A program made the translations under genes and the position numbers. Source: JBAYGJ01 sp041666685 (lineage in GTDB: Bacteria > Patescibacteriota > Patescibacteriia > UBA10025 > JAHIVO01). Taken from it: a DNA stretch of 7,900 bases. The stretch lies in the NCBI GenBank assembly GCA_041666685.1, contig JBAYGJ010000040.1:1-7900 (forward strand), in the 5' to 3' direction. The notes under the pieces were generated by a model that had not been told where the DNA came from, ran no database searches, and saw only the letters and a list, made by a program, of their open reading frames with translations. Each line of letters starts with the position of its first letter. The stretch's first letter is position 1. Shown here piece after piece: positions 1 to 5,400 of this stretch.

Positions 1-300
1 GTACGGGATCGGCTTTCCCAATGGAAACTGTACCGTACCTCTGGACGTGTTGTATTTGGCCAGTTCTTTGCTGAACTCACGCACTCCGGACGAGGTAGGG
101 AAAAAACTCACATGGTTTTTGAACCCGCCGAAATGCACCAGATTTTTTCCGTTCAGGGTGAATGTAGGAATACCGTATGTTATCGCCTCTTGTGCCTTTG
201 GTGCCGCATTCCTGATAGCGGTCCGAATCTTTTTCAGTATGACCCCAACTGCTGCGGGAAAGTGTACGATATATTCGTCGATTGTTTTGAATTGTTTCAT
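1..300 (-). CDS. DUF1801 family protein (YdhG/frataxin-like fold), C-terminus cut by window edge
   Basis: Reading leftwards from the ATG at 298-300, the frame is open for 100 codons and runs off the window. The protein begins MKQFKTIDEYIVHFP and carries the family's typical order: IDEYI and a helix of 'ILKKIRTAIRNAAPKAQEAI' type (residues 7-40), then YGIPTF, NGKNLVHFGGFKNHVSFFP, and SRGTVQFPLGKPIP near residues 85-99. These are hallmarks of DUF1801, the family of Bacillus subtilis YdhG (Fra, proposed iron chaperone). Family members usually have about 115-140 residues, so only a short tail is missing. The iron role is known only for some relatives and is not shown here. There is no Shine-Dalgarno sequence: an extended -10 ends six bases before the ATG, so the mRNA is probably leaderless. 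A terminator lies just upstream, so this is an independent unit. Confidence 0.88.
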   Translation of the reverse strand, partial: MKQFKTIDEYIVHFPAAVGVILKKIRTAIRNAAPKAQEAITYGIPTFTLNGKNLVHFGGFKNHVSFFPTSSGVREFSKELAKYNTSRGTVQFPLGKPIPY

Positions 301-306
301 ATTTGC

Positions 307-315
307 AGTATAGCA
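307..315 (-). promoter_or_regulatory. Extended -10 promoter of the DUF1801 gene, probably giving a leaderless mRNA
   Basis: On the minus strand the sequence reads TGC-TATACT (an extended -10, TGn plus hexamer), followed by six bases and then the ATG. Transcription would begin at or within a base or two of the start codon. No -35 box is evident, which fits an extended -10 promoter, and no Shine-Dalgarno precedes the ATG. Confidence 0.6.
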
Positions 316-329
316 AAAAACTTGCATTT

Positions 330-376
330 AAAAAAATATCCCCGCCTCTCGCATTGGTAAGCGACACAGCGGGGAT
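330..376 (-). terminator. Rho-independent terminator of the putative RNA gene
   Basis: ATCCCCGC (minus strand, 376-369) pairs perfectly with GCGGGGAT (345-338), and the stem is followed by ATTTTTTT. No protein gene with a good start ends here, so it most likely ends the transcript that begins near 593. Confidence 0.75.
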
Positions 377-593
377 GGAGTTTCTTGATGGCTGCACTCA
401 CTACCGGAATTGAGTGGCGGTTCTCCGGGAACTCCGCCAGTTACAGTGCGCGCCCATGGCCGCGCCGCATGCCAGGAAACGGCGGCAGCCGACACGCCTT
501 TTCCGCGTAAACTCCTGAAAAAACGCTCTAGGCAACCCGCGGGGGTCCATTCCCTCAACAATTAGATAACCATGAAACGTACACTGACCGGCC
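330..593 (-). ncRNA. Putative structured non-coding RNA of about 260 nt, family not recognised
   Basis: The segment is bounded by a promoter (TTGACG, 18 bp, TAGTAT) and a strong terminator. The predicted 5' end folds back on itself: GCCGG (592-588) with CTGGC (440-436), CAGTG (586-582) with CACTG (448-444), and a further C-G and G-C pair beyond one wobble and one mismatch. Between this long-range helix and the terminator lie two more hairpins: one with GTTC/GAAC at its core (416-438) and CACTCA/TGAGTG (395-416). The two minus-strand reading frames in this stretch have no convincing ribosome binding site and resemble nothing I know. I looked for RNase P (GAGGAAAGTCC), SRP (GGAAGCAGC) and tmRNA (acceptor and T-loop) signatures and found none; 6S RNA is not excluded. 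Seen: promoter, terminator and pairing. Inferred: that the product is a functional RNA. Confidence 0.45.
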
Positions 594-599
594 TCAGCC

Positions 600-629
600 A
601 TACTAAAATACCGCCCCATGGAGCGTCAA
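600..629 (-). promoter_or_regulatory. Sigma70-like promoter of the putative RNA gene
   Basis: TTGACG (629-624) and TAGTAT (605-600) are separated by 18 bp on the minus strand, placing the start of transcription near 593. The -35 box lies 15 bases beyond the stop codon of the metallopeptidase gene. Confidence 0.55.
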
Positions 630-644
630 GCCAGGTTATCCCCC

Positions 645-1214
645 TTACGTGATCCCAATCCTGATTCGGCGTAGCTCCCTCCTGATGTCCTGGTGATCCG
701 GGAACACGCGGCTAACCAAGTCCCAAAATTTCCTGGAATGGTTGAATTCCTGAACATGACACAGCTCGTGGACGATAATATAATCAGCCAGCCGCACTGG
801 TAAAAAAATAATTTTATAATTGAAATTCAGATTTCCCTTCCGTGAACAGCTGCCCCAGCGTGTCCGTTGGTTCCTGATGCCGATACGATTGAACGCATAC
901 TGGTACGTCTCATTGAAATGGCTGATCCGCCCCACTGCCAGTTGATAGGCTTTGGCTTTGTTCGCATAATAATCGTTCAAACCGTGTTGTACGATTATCT
1001 GGCCGCTGAATTTCTGGAAAAATGCAATTTTGGAAAGCAGCCATCGGCTCTTCTCCGTAATAAACCGTTCGATAAGCGAATCATGGAAATAATACGGAGT
1101 CGTGACCATGACAGCGCCGTCACAGTTCACGGACAGCCGCATTCGGCGGGCCCGCAGGCTTTTCCGCAACGTGTACGTGACTTTTTGATGGTGCAGGGAT
1201 ATTTCTTTTTGCAT
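645..1214 (-). CDS. YgjP-like zinc metallopeptidase (M48-related, DUF45)
   Basis: This 189-residue protein has the layout of the YgjP family. An N-terminal beta-rich part (VTYTLRKSLRARRMRLSV, residues 12-29) resembles the family's R-rich strand. It is followed by RTRWGSCS (117-124) and LNFNYKIIFLP (129-139), both family signatures, and then the zinc site HELCH (149-153) with a third likely ligand His159 in NHSRKFW. The substrate is unknown for most of the family; cytoplasmic location is inferred because there is no signal peptide or membrane segment. I chose the ATG at 1214 because it begins right at the conserved part. The frame extends to a GTG at 1265, but that extension would translate the terminator of the previous gene. 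A possible promoter (TTGCCA, 17 bp, CATACT) ends six bases before the ATG, again suggesting a leaderless mRNA. Length is somewhat short for the family but complete. Confidence 0.9.
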   Translation of the reverse strand: MQKEISLHHQKVTYTLRKSLRARRMRLSVNCDGAVMVTTPYYFHDSLIERFITEKSRWLLSKIAFFQKFSGQIIVQHGLNDYYANKAKAYQLAVGRISHFNETYQYAFNRIGIRNQRTRWGSCSRKGNLNFNYKIIFLPVRLADYIIVHELCHVQEFNHSRKFWDLVSRVFPDHQDIRRELRRIRIGIT

Positions 1215-1220
1215 GATATT

Positions 1221-1249
1221 AGTATGGCCCGACTCAGCAATTATGGCAA
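1221..1249 (-). promoter_or_regulatory. Probable promoter of the metallopeptidase gene
   Basis: Minus strand: TTGCCA (1249-1244), 17 bp, then CATACT (1226-1221), with six bases to the ATG. TACTAA two bases further is an alternative -10 with 19-bp spacing. No Shine-Dalgarno is present, so translation may start on a leaderless or nearly leaderless transcript. Confidence 0.4.
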
Positions 1250-1276
1250 ATAAAAAGGAGCTCACAGTGAGCTCCT
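1247..1276 (-). terminator. Rho-independent terminator after the lipoprotein gene
   Basis: AGGAGCTCA pairs perfectly with TGAGCTCCT (1276-1268 with 1264-1256) around a three-base loop, followed by TTTTTATTT on the minus strand. It ends the lipoprotein transcript and lies just in front of the metallopeptidase promoter. Confidence 0.8.
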
Positions 1277-1307
1277 ATTGATAATTCCTTTGGCAGCACT
1301 AGCAGTC

Positions 1308-1796
1308 TTATGACCGCGATGGCATGACACTCAGATAACTCATGCTGATCATTATACTGTGACCTTGCTGGTCGGTGTATTCCGCCTTGCCCTGCGCGGA
1401 TGGCGTCTGCAGCCGGTAGGCGTTAATCAGTGGACCGCAATTGTCGGCGGTGGAAGCGTAACGGTATATTTCTATCGTATTCGGCAGCTGCAAGGCCCGG
1501 TGCATGTTGTCGTCATACAGGTAAATCACCGTCCAGCGGTTCCTGAAAACTTCGCTGGTCACTTCCATAAATACGTACCCGAGCTTCGCCACTGACGTCA
1601 GGTTATGTCCGGGATACCGTACTTCATACACGGCTTGCTGTCCGGCCGGATCAAACTTGACCAGTTTGGTCTCACGGACCATAGCGCCCGGTCTGCCCTG
1701 GCCAAAAGAAAATGGCGGCTCATCTTTTAATTCCTGACTGCAACTGACAATCACTAGAACGACGACCATAAAAACCACTACAAAGAACCTACTCAT
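1308..1796 (-). CDS. Putative lipoprotein, family unknown
   Basis: The 162-residue protein starts with a short basic N-terminus (MSR), a strongly hydrophobic stretch (residues 4-17) and a lipobox-like IVSC with the lipidated cysteine at 19, so it should be exported, cut by signal peptidase II and anchored in the membrane. The mature part alternates charged and aromatic beta-strand-like segments (for example NRWTVIYLYDD around 86-96) with no motif I recognise. One more cysteine (about 119) remains. A good Shine-Dalgarno (GAGGAGG, 1810-1804) sits seven bases before the ATG, which decides the start. The gene has its own promoter and terminator and is therefore probably monocistronic. Function is not inferred. 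Confidence 0.85.
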   Translation of the reverse strand: MSRFFVVVFMVVVLVIVSCSQELKDEPPFSFGQGRPGAMVRETKLVKFDPAGQQAVYEVRYPGHNLTSVAKLGYVFMEVTSEVFRNRWTVIYLYDDNMHRALQLPNTIEIYRYASTADNCGPLINAYRLQTPSAQGKAEYTDQQGHSIMISMSYLSVMPSRS

Positions 1797-1847
1797 GGCA
1801 TAACCTCCTCATACAAAACCATGTTTTCAAGTTACGTGCTTCGGTAT

Positions 1848-1875
1848 ATCTTAGCCTAAAGCTAAAAAATGTCAA
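1848..1875 (-). promoter_or_regulatory. Promoter of the lipoprotein gene
   Basis: A perfect TTGACA (1875-1870) is followed after 16 bp by TAAGAT (1853-1848). The run TAAGATATA leaves the exact -10 open by a few bases. The 5' untranslated region would be about 45 nt and contains the GAGGAGG ribosome binding site. Confidence 0.55.
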
Positions 1876-1905
1876 TCCTGGTCGAAGCTACTCTGGTAAT
1901 GGGGC

Positions 1906-1940
1906 AACAAAAAAACCACCCCTCCGCAGAAGGGTGGTTC
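1906..1940 (-). terminator. Rho-independent terminator after the acidic orphan gene
   Basis: AACCACCC (1939-1932) pairs with GGGTGGTT (1921-1914) and runs directly into a T tract (positions 1915-1908 on the opposite strand are all A). Confidence 0.85.
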
Positions 1941-1964
1941 AAAATTCAAAATGTAATACAGTGT

Positions 1965-2399
1965 TTAGCTCAGGCTCAGTTCGCCGTTTTCCATTGTCGC
2001 TTTGATCCGGCCAGTCCGGATGGCTTCGTTGATAACGCCTTTTTTGATATCGATATATCCGTTGCCATCATCCGCCAGCCGGAACTTGCTTTCTGTATTC
2101 GCCCGCGAAGTCCCTGAAGTTTCATTAAAAATCCCTGCCTTGAAGAAAAGTCCCAGGTCATCAGCATCCATTAATCCCGGCATTTCCGAATACAAATCCC
2201 CTGCGAACTGGACTGACCCGTCCGCCCCGATTTCCACCTGAGACTGTTCAAAAACACTGTCCATCGAACCTCCATTATCATACTTCACCTGCACCTGCTT
2301 GATCTCGCCCTTAGCCTCCACGTTTGTCTCGGCAGTATCGGGATCTTTTGGAACATGAAAGTCCGCGCCCTGTTGGTCCGGTCCCATTTCTGTTGCCAT
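1965..2399 (-). CDS. Acidic orphan protein, no recognised domain
   Basis: This 144-residue protein has no signal peptide, membrane helix or cysteine. It is rich in Asp, Glu, Gly and Asn. Residues 1-30 look disordered. The rest alternates strand-like segments (EIKQVQVKY, QVEIGADGSVQF, GYIDIKK) with a short helix-like INEAIRTGRIKATM near the C-terminus. I recognise no family. Support for a real gene comes from the clean ATG-to-stop frame and the strong terminator 25 bases after the stop. There is no Shine-Dalgarno before the ATG; a candidate promoter (TTGAAG, 18 bp, TATCAT) would leave only a very short leader. It lies 65 bases after the membrane-protein gene on the same strand with no clear terminator between them, so read-through from that gene is possible. 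Confidence 0.7.
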   Translation of the reverse strand: MATEMGPDQQGADFHVPKDPDTAETNVEAKGEIKQVQVKYDNGGSMDSVFEQSQVEIGADGSVQFAGDLYSEMPGLMDADDLGLFFKAGIFNETSGTSRANTESKFRLADDGNGYIDIKKGVINEAIRTGRIKATMENGELSLS

Positions 2400-2414
2400 A
2401 CGCGTATTACTTTA

Positions 2415-2444
2415 ATGATAATTTCTATATATATAAATCTTCAA
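2415..2444 (-). promoter_or_regulatory. Candidate promoter of the acidic orphan gene
   Basis: TTGAAG (2444-2439), 18 bp, TATCAT (2420-2415). The stretch between them is a TATATATATA run, so other -10 choices exist. Weak call. Confidence 0.3.
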
Positions 2445-2464
2445 CAAGTATAAGCAGTATCCAC

Positions 2465-2938
2465 TTACTGTTTCGTGGTGGTCGGGGTATGGAACGGCTG
2501 CGCGGCCACGTCGTTCGGCAATTCGCCGGTTTGCGGCTGCGGGTACACTGGCACATAATGGATTTCTGTCGTCTGGGGTTTAGGTGCAGCTGTCGGATTT
2601 TTCTCCAGGGATGACGTCAGCAACTCCTTGGCTTTTCCGGACCAATAACCAAGCTCGTCCTGTGAAGCAGGCCTCTGGTAGTACGTCTGGAACAGGCCGT
2701 CCACTTCATCCGGCGTCAACCCTTGCTGGAGGGCGGTACCGGGAGTTGCCGTCTGGCCGGTGAGGCTCGGTACGTTTGTTTCTTCGCCGAGTACGGCAGG
2801 CGCACGATTGATGACATACGGAGTAATGGCGGCGGGCTGCCATCCGGCCGCTGTAAACCAAAAACCGGCGCCGGCCATGACGCTGATTGCGATGGCGGCA
2901 CCCATAAAACCCGTCTTGTACCATTGTGCCTGTTTCAT
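2465..2938 (-). CDS. Single-pass membrane protein with DUF4214-like motif
   Basis: The 157-residue protein has one N-terminal hydrophobic segment (residues 11-31) that acts as a signal anchor or uncleaved signal. It is followed by a linker rich in Ala, Pro and Thr, then a compact helical block at 73-112, and a Pro/Gln/Thr-rich tail (113-157). The block reads LTPDEVDGLFQTYYQRPASQ and then ELGYW followed by a Gly-Lys and a Leu-rich helix. Its pattern of Y-Y-x-R-P, E-L-x-Y-W resembles the DUF4214 type of repeat found in extracellular bacterial proteins, where it occurs as short helical modules. This is a visual resemblance only. With one anchor and low-complexity flanks it probably sits outside the membrane. 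A perfect TATAAT lies 17 bases before the ATG; no Shine-Dalgarno is evident. Confidence 0.75.
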   Translation of the reverse strand: MKQAQWYKTGFMGAAIAISVMAGAGFWFTAAGWQPAAITPYVINRAPAVLGEETNVPSLTGQTATPGTALQQGLTPDEVDGLFQTYYQRPASQDELGYWSGKAKELLTSSLEKNPTAAPKPQTTEIHYVPVYPQPQTGELPNDVAAQPFHTPTTTKQ

Positions 2939-2955
2939 ATCAGTTTTGTTTTATC

Positions 2956-2976
2956 ATTATAGACCGCCGCTGTCAA
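2956..2976 (-). promoter_or_regulatory. Promoter elements of the membrane-protein gene
   Basis: The minus strand has a perfect TTGACA (2976-2971) and a perfect TATAAT (2961-2956), but only nine bases separate them, so they cannot both serve one promoter. Either TATAAT works with a poor -35, or TTGACA works with TAAAAC 17 bp downstream. The divergent gene's promoter lies about 35 bp away. Confidence 0.45.
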
Positions 2977-3010
2977 TGATCCAGAGACCGAAAAAACTGC
3001 CTCATCCGCC

Positions 3011-3039
3011 TTGACAATCGGCATGCCGGCTGGTATGGT
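3011..3039 (+). promoter_or_regulatory. Sigma70-type promoter of the eight-helix membrane protein gene
   Basis: Perfect TTGACA (3011-3016), 17-bp spacer, TATGGT (3034-3039). The start of transcription would be near 3046, giving a leader of about 50 nt with the ribosome binding site. Confidence 0.7.
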
Positions 3040-3095
3040 GACCGACTCGAAATCCCTGAACATTGAAACAATCCAATCCATATACGGAGGTTCAC

Positions 3096-3851
3096 ATGTC
3101 ATCGTCTAAGCTCGAACCCCTGCGGCTCGTACTGGTCGTGTTCGCCTATGGCATCATCGGTGCCCTGGCCGGCTGGTATTACAGTTTCGCCGGCCACCCG
3201 GACATGCGTCTCTACGGCCTTATCCTGTCCGTCGTTATCATACCGTATGCCCCCCATTTCATCCTGCAAAAGGAAACCAAAAAATGGCGCTTCGCCAGAG
3301 CGCCCGAGCGACTCCTGTCGGCTGGGCTTGGCGCTGCCGCATACCTGGCAGTCGCACTGGCAATCATCCAGATTCCTGCGGATTTCCCAGTTTACCGTAT
3401 GGCATTCCTCGCCGTCGCTGCCCATATCGGCCTGGTCGGCCTTGCCCTGCTGTTGGATTCAAGGTATACGTGCCTCGCGAATGAAATCAAGCAGATACTG
3501 CTGGTCTCAATGATATTCGCGACGGCGCTGGCTGCAGTCATCGCTTTGGCCAGCATCCCCTTTTCCAGCCATCCACAGGTCATGGTATCGATCATTGCGG
3601 GAGCCGCACTGTTCATCCTCGGCGGCATCGTTTCCTACGCCACCGGCAAAGACGGCGACTATTTTCTCGACTACCCGTTCGCATCCGGGGCGGTTATCAC
3701 GGCTGTATCCGCCGCACTGTGCTGGCTCCTATTCCTGACGCCGGCCAGTATCCTGATCGGCGCGTCCTACAGCATAGTGTTAATGGTGATGATGGCTGCT
3801 TGTTATGCGATCGGCAGACGGCAATATTTCCGCCATTATCGACGTAGGTAG
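3096..3851 (+). CDS. Polytopic membrane protein with about eight helices, family unknown
   Basis: The 251-residue protein has eight hydrophobic segments, at about 9-29, 39-57, 73-93, 102-120, 134-154, 162-182, 196-214 and 217-240, joined by short loops. Basic residues cluster between helices 2 and 3 (KETKKWRFAR, 59-68) and at the C-terminus (RRQYFRHYRRR), placing these on the cytoplasmic side. No conserved motif or polar transport signature is visible inside the helices, and I recognise no family, so transport or scaffolding cannot be told apart. The ATG at 3096 is preceded by GGAGG (3086-3090) with five bases between, which decides against the upstream TTG at 3063. The gene has its own promoter and is followed by a terminator, so it stands alone. 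Confidence 0.85.
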   Translation: MSSSKLEPLRLVLVVFAYGIIGALAGWYYSFAGHPDMRLYGLILSVVIIPYAPHFILQKETKKWRFARAPERLLSAGLGAAAYLAVALAIIQIPADFPVYRMAFLAVAAHIGLVGLALLLDSRYTCLANEIKQILLVSMIFATALAAVIALASIPFSSHPQVMVSIIAGAALFILGGIVSYATGKDGDYFLDYPFASGAVITAVSAALCWLLFLTPASILIGASYSIVLMVMMAACYAIGRRQYFRHYRRR

Positions 3852-3867
3852 ATCTCAGTCCTCGGCT

Positions 3868-3883
3868 GGCCATATTCATGGCC
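3868..3883 (+). other. Perfect 6-bp hairpin behind the membrane protein gene
   Basis: GGCCAT and ATGGCC flank an ATTC loop, 17 bases after the stop codon. There is no T tract, so it is not itself a terminator; it could stabilise the mRNA 3' end. Confidence 0.35.
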
Positions 3884-3900
3884 GTGCCGCCCTCGCACCC

Positions 3901-3933
3901 GAGACCCAGCGAGAATAAATAAGGGTCTTTTTT
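3901..3933 (+). terminator. Rho-independent terminator of the eight-helix protein gene
   Basis: GAGACCC (3901-3907) pairs with GGGTCTT (3923-3929, one G-T wobble) across a 15-base loop, and the stem runs into TTTTTT. Confidence 0.7.
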
Positions 3934-3944
3934 ATATGCTGCCC

Positions 3945-3974
3945 TTGACGGGACCGAGGCACTATCAACATATT
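3945..3974 (+). promoter_or_regulatory. Candidate promoter of a short transcript
   Basis: TTGACG (3945-3950), 18 bp, CATATT (3969-3974), between two plus-strand terminators. Start of transcription would be near 3981. Confidence 0.35.
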
Positions 3975-3980
3975 CTAAAA

Positions 3981-4039
3981 GCGAGGCAGTTGACCTTATA
4001 AGCCGTCTGAAAGTTTTATACTAGTAAGGCGGTTTTTTT
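3981..4039 (+). ncRNA. Possible small RNA of about 60 nt
   Basis: A candidate promoter and the terminator at 4000-4039 delimit a very short transcript with no start codon that has a ribosome binding site. The 5' half is single-stranded and the 3' half is the terminator hairpin, a common sRNA layout. Alternatively the second hairpin is only a back-up terminator for the gene upstream. Confidence 0.25.
4000..4039 (+). terminator. Second rho-independent terminator
   Basis: AAGCCGTCT (4000-4008) pairs with AGGCGGTTT (4027-4035) over nine positions including two G-T wobbles, and the stem merges into a run of seven T. Confidence 0.65.
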
Positions 4040-4110
4040 ATATTTCCGATTGTAGCACTTTATTGAGAAAATCTGTTCATATGGGGACGGAAAAAAGCTA
4101 CCCGCCACGA

Positions 4111-4138
4111 TTGACAGTTTACCGCACGAGGGTATAAT
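4111..4138 (+). promoter_or_regulatory. Strong sigma70 promoter of the secreted-protein gene
   Basis: Perfect TTGACA (4111-4116) and perfect TATAAT (4133-4138) with a 16-bp spacer, the best promoter in the window. Transcription would begin near 4145, leaving a leader of about 104 nt with a small GCTGT/ACAGC hairpin and the AAGGGAGA ribosome binding site (4236-4243). Confidence 0.8.
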
Positions 4139-4248
4139 GGAAAAAATCAAAACATAACCGGGGGCCGCTGTCCTCGGGCACAGCACTCAGCACTTTGTCA
4201 CGATAGAAAATACCATCCGTCACCCCCAAACTGTGAAGGGAGATTCAT

Positions 4249-4773
4249 ATGAAACACGCCGTTCTCTTCATTGCCGTCAGCCTGATCGGACTGACTCTCG
4301 CGCCAGGAGCAGTCGCCCAGACATTCACGGTACCGAACGTCACCGGCACCTCCATGGCGGACATTTACACCGCCGGCGCCGTGCTGGTCAGCGCCCTGGA
4401 ATCCAATGAAAAGGAGATCGTCCACATCGAGTATGACATCGTCTACCAAGGCGTCACCACCACCAATTACCGCATGCTGTCCAACCGCTGGTCGTATACG
4501 TTCCTCGGATTTGCCGACTTCCGGATAACCGACCTCGACCTGAAAGTTTCCTTGCTGATTGACACGGTCTGGGTACCGGTTGGCCAGGACCAGCTGAACG
4601 ACAAACTGCCCACGGTCACGGTCACTCCAGATGCCCCCGGCTTGTACCGCTTCGAGATGACGGCGTACTCGTTCACCTACCCGTATACCTCTGGCCATTA
4701 CGGACTTATGATCTACCACGTCCACCCGGACGCCCAAACCACGACACCGGCTACTGACCAGTCGCTGCATTAA
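4249..4773 (+). CDS. Secreted protein of unknown function
   Basis: The 174-residue protein opens with a classical signal peptide: MKH, a hydrophobic core (residues 4-18), and an AVA site that predicts cleavage before Gln24. The mature part has alternating strand-like segments (IVHIEYDIVYQG, WSYTFLGFADFRI, LYRFEMTAYSF, GLMIYHVH), many Thr, Tyr and Val and no cysteine, consistent with an extracytoplasmic beta-sandwich. The segment GLYRFEMTAYSFTYPY is reminiscent of accessory beta domains of secreted enzymes, but I cannot name a family. Start is fixed by AAGGGAGA five bases before the ATG. A perfect promoter and a dedicated terminator make it a strongly expressed single gene. It converges with the lipoprotein gene at 4866. 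Confidence 0.85.
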   Translation: MKHAVLFIAVSLIGLTLAPGAVAQTFTVPNVTGTSMADIYTAGAVLVSALESNEKEIVHIEYDIVYQGVTTTNYRMLSNRWSYTFLGFADFRITDLDLKVSLLIDTVWVPVGQDQLNDKLPTVTVTPDAPGLYRFEMTAYSFTYPYTSGHYGLMIYHVHPDAQTTTPATDQSLH

Positions 4774-4795
4774 ACGCTCTCTCCAGCCCTCATGA

Positions 4796-4820
4796 CCCGC
4801 CCTCACGGACGGGTTTTTTA
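4796..4820 (+). terminator. Rho-independent terminator of the secreted-protein gene
   Basis: CCCGCCC (4796-4802) pairs with GGACGGG (4807-4813) with one mismatch around a TCAC loop, followed by TTTTTTA. Confidence 0.8.
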
Positions 4821-4824
4821 TATT

Positions 4825-4845
4825 AAAAAACCGCCCGGCACGGTC
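4825..4845 (-). terminator. Weak rho-independent terminator of the convergent lipoprotein operon
   Basis: On the minus strand ACCG (4843-4840) pairs with CGGT (4833-4830) around a seven-base loop, followed by a T tract (4830-4825). It stands back to back with the plus-strand terminator; their T tracts are only a few bases apart. Confidence 0.5.
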
Positions 4846-4865
4846 AGTGTATTGTCCGCATACCC

Positions 4866-5372
4866 TCAATCCAGTACGGTAACCTCAATGCGTGAACCGA
4901 TGTCAGGATGTCCGTCAGCGCCGATGACCACGCTGATCGGATCGCCCTGCAGCTGGCGACGATTGCTGTCCGTATATCCGCGCACGCCGACCTGGACCGC
5001 GCCTTTCCCCTTCAGCTCCTCATAGCTGAAACCGGTCCGGTACCCGCACTGCTGCCTGGCCACCCTGGCGAACAAATTTATTGACGAGAGGTAAAACCCC
5101 GCTTCATATGAGGTGTCTTTTGCCACGCCGTCGGCAAATTTGAGGGTAATGATCACGTCAGACGCATCCACCCAGCCGCACATTTTATCGACATCGTTCT
5201 GGTTGCCCACTTCAGCATTCGCATTGGATATGCTCGTCGTATTGTGGTTTCCGGCATTGATGACCGCTGTATTTGAATTACCGGTTACCGTATTCGACGG
5301 AGTATTCGTCGTACAGCCCGAGACTGTAACTGCTACAATGACGAGTCCGATCAGAATGAATAATTTTTTCAT
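4866..5372 (-). CDS. Putative lipoprotein with GN-rich linker
   Basis: The 168-residue protein has a textbook lipoprotein signal: MKK, a hydrophobic core and the lipobox VSGC with the lipidated cysteine at 20. Residues 21-60 are almost wholly Asn, Thr, Ser, Gly, Ala and Val, with recurring GN(S/H/Q)N units at about 31, 41 and 56 separated by strand-like TAVI and TTSI. The folded part (65-168) has two cysteines (65 and 109) that could form a disulfide and strand-like segments (DVIITLKF, GAVQVGVRGY, RIEVTVL). I know no matching family. The ATG at 5372 starts the standard signal; a GTG at 5399 would add nine residues and is less likely. The gene follows the Cys-rich membrane protein after 28 bases, so the two are probably one operon. 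Confidence 0.85.
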   Translation of the reverse strand: MKKLFILIGLVIVAVTVSGCTTNTPSNTVTGNSNTAVINAGNHNTTSISNANAEVGNQNDVDKMCGWVDASDVIITLKFADGVAKDTSYEAGFYLSSINLFARVARQQCGYRTGFSYEELKGKGAVQVGVRGYTDSNRRQLQGDPISVVIGADGHPDIGSRIEVTVLD

Positions 5373-5400
5373 ATTTTTTACGTTAAATAAATATTTCACT

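Noticed and set aside
436..455. CACTGTAACTGGCGG on the minus strand, recalling part of a cobalamin riboswitch
   Set aside because: The rest of that riboswitch core (the GCCACTG box and the AGYCAGGAGACC box) is missing, and the downstream gene is separated by a terminator and has its own promoter.
401..619. Minus-strand frame of 72 codons (and one of 77 codons at 328-561) in the RNA-like region, with a faint resemblance (FHGYLIVEGMDP) to the start of S-adenosylmethionine decarboxylase
   Set aside because: The start codon overlaps the predicted -10 box, no ribosome binding site is present, and the residues after the first 20 show none of the later conserved parts of that enzyme.
867..1253. Plus-strand frame of 128 codons
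   Set aside because: It is antisense to the YgjP-like metallopeptidase, whose zinc motif and conserved blocks prove the minus-strand reading.
4198..4869. A 223-codon open frame on the minus strand, longer than the gene it overlaps
   Set aside because: It lies opposite the secreted-protein gene, which has a signal peptide, ribosome binding site, perfect promoter and terminator. The antisense product is Gly, Val and Arg-rich with no domain, and it would cross both terminators.
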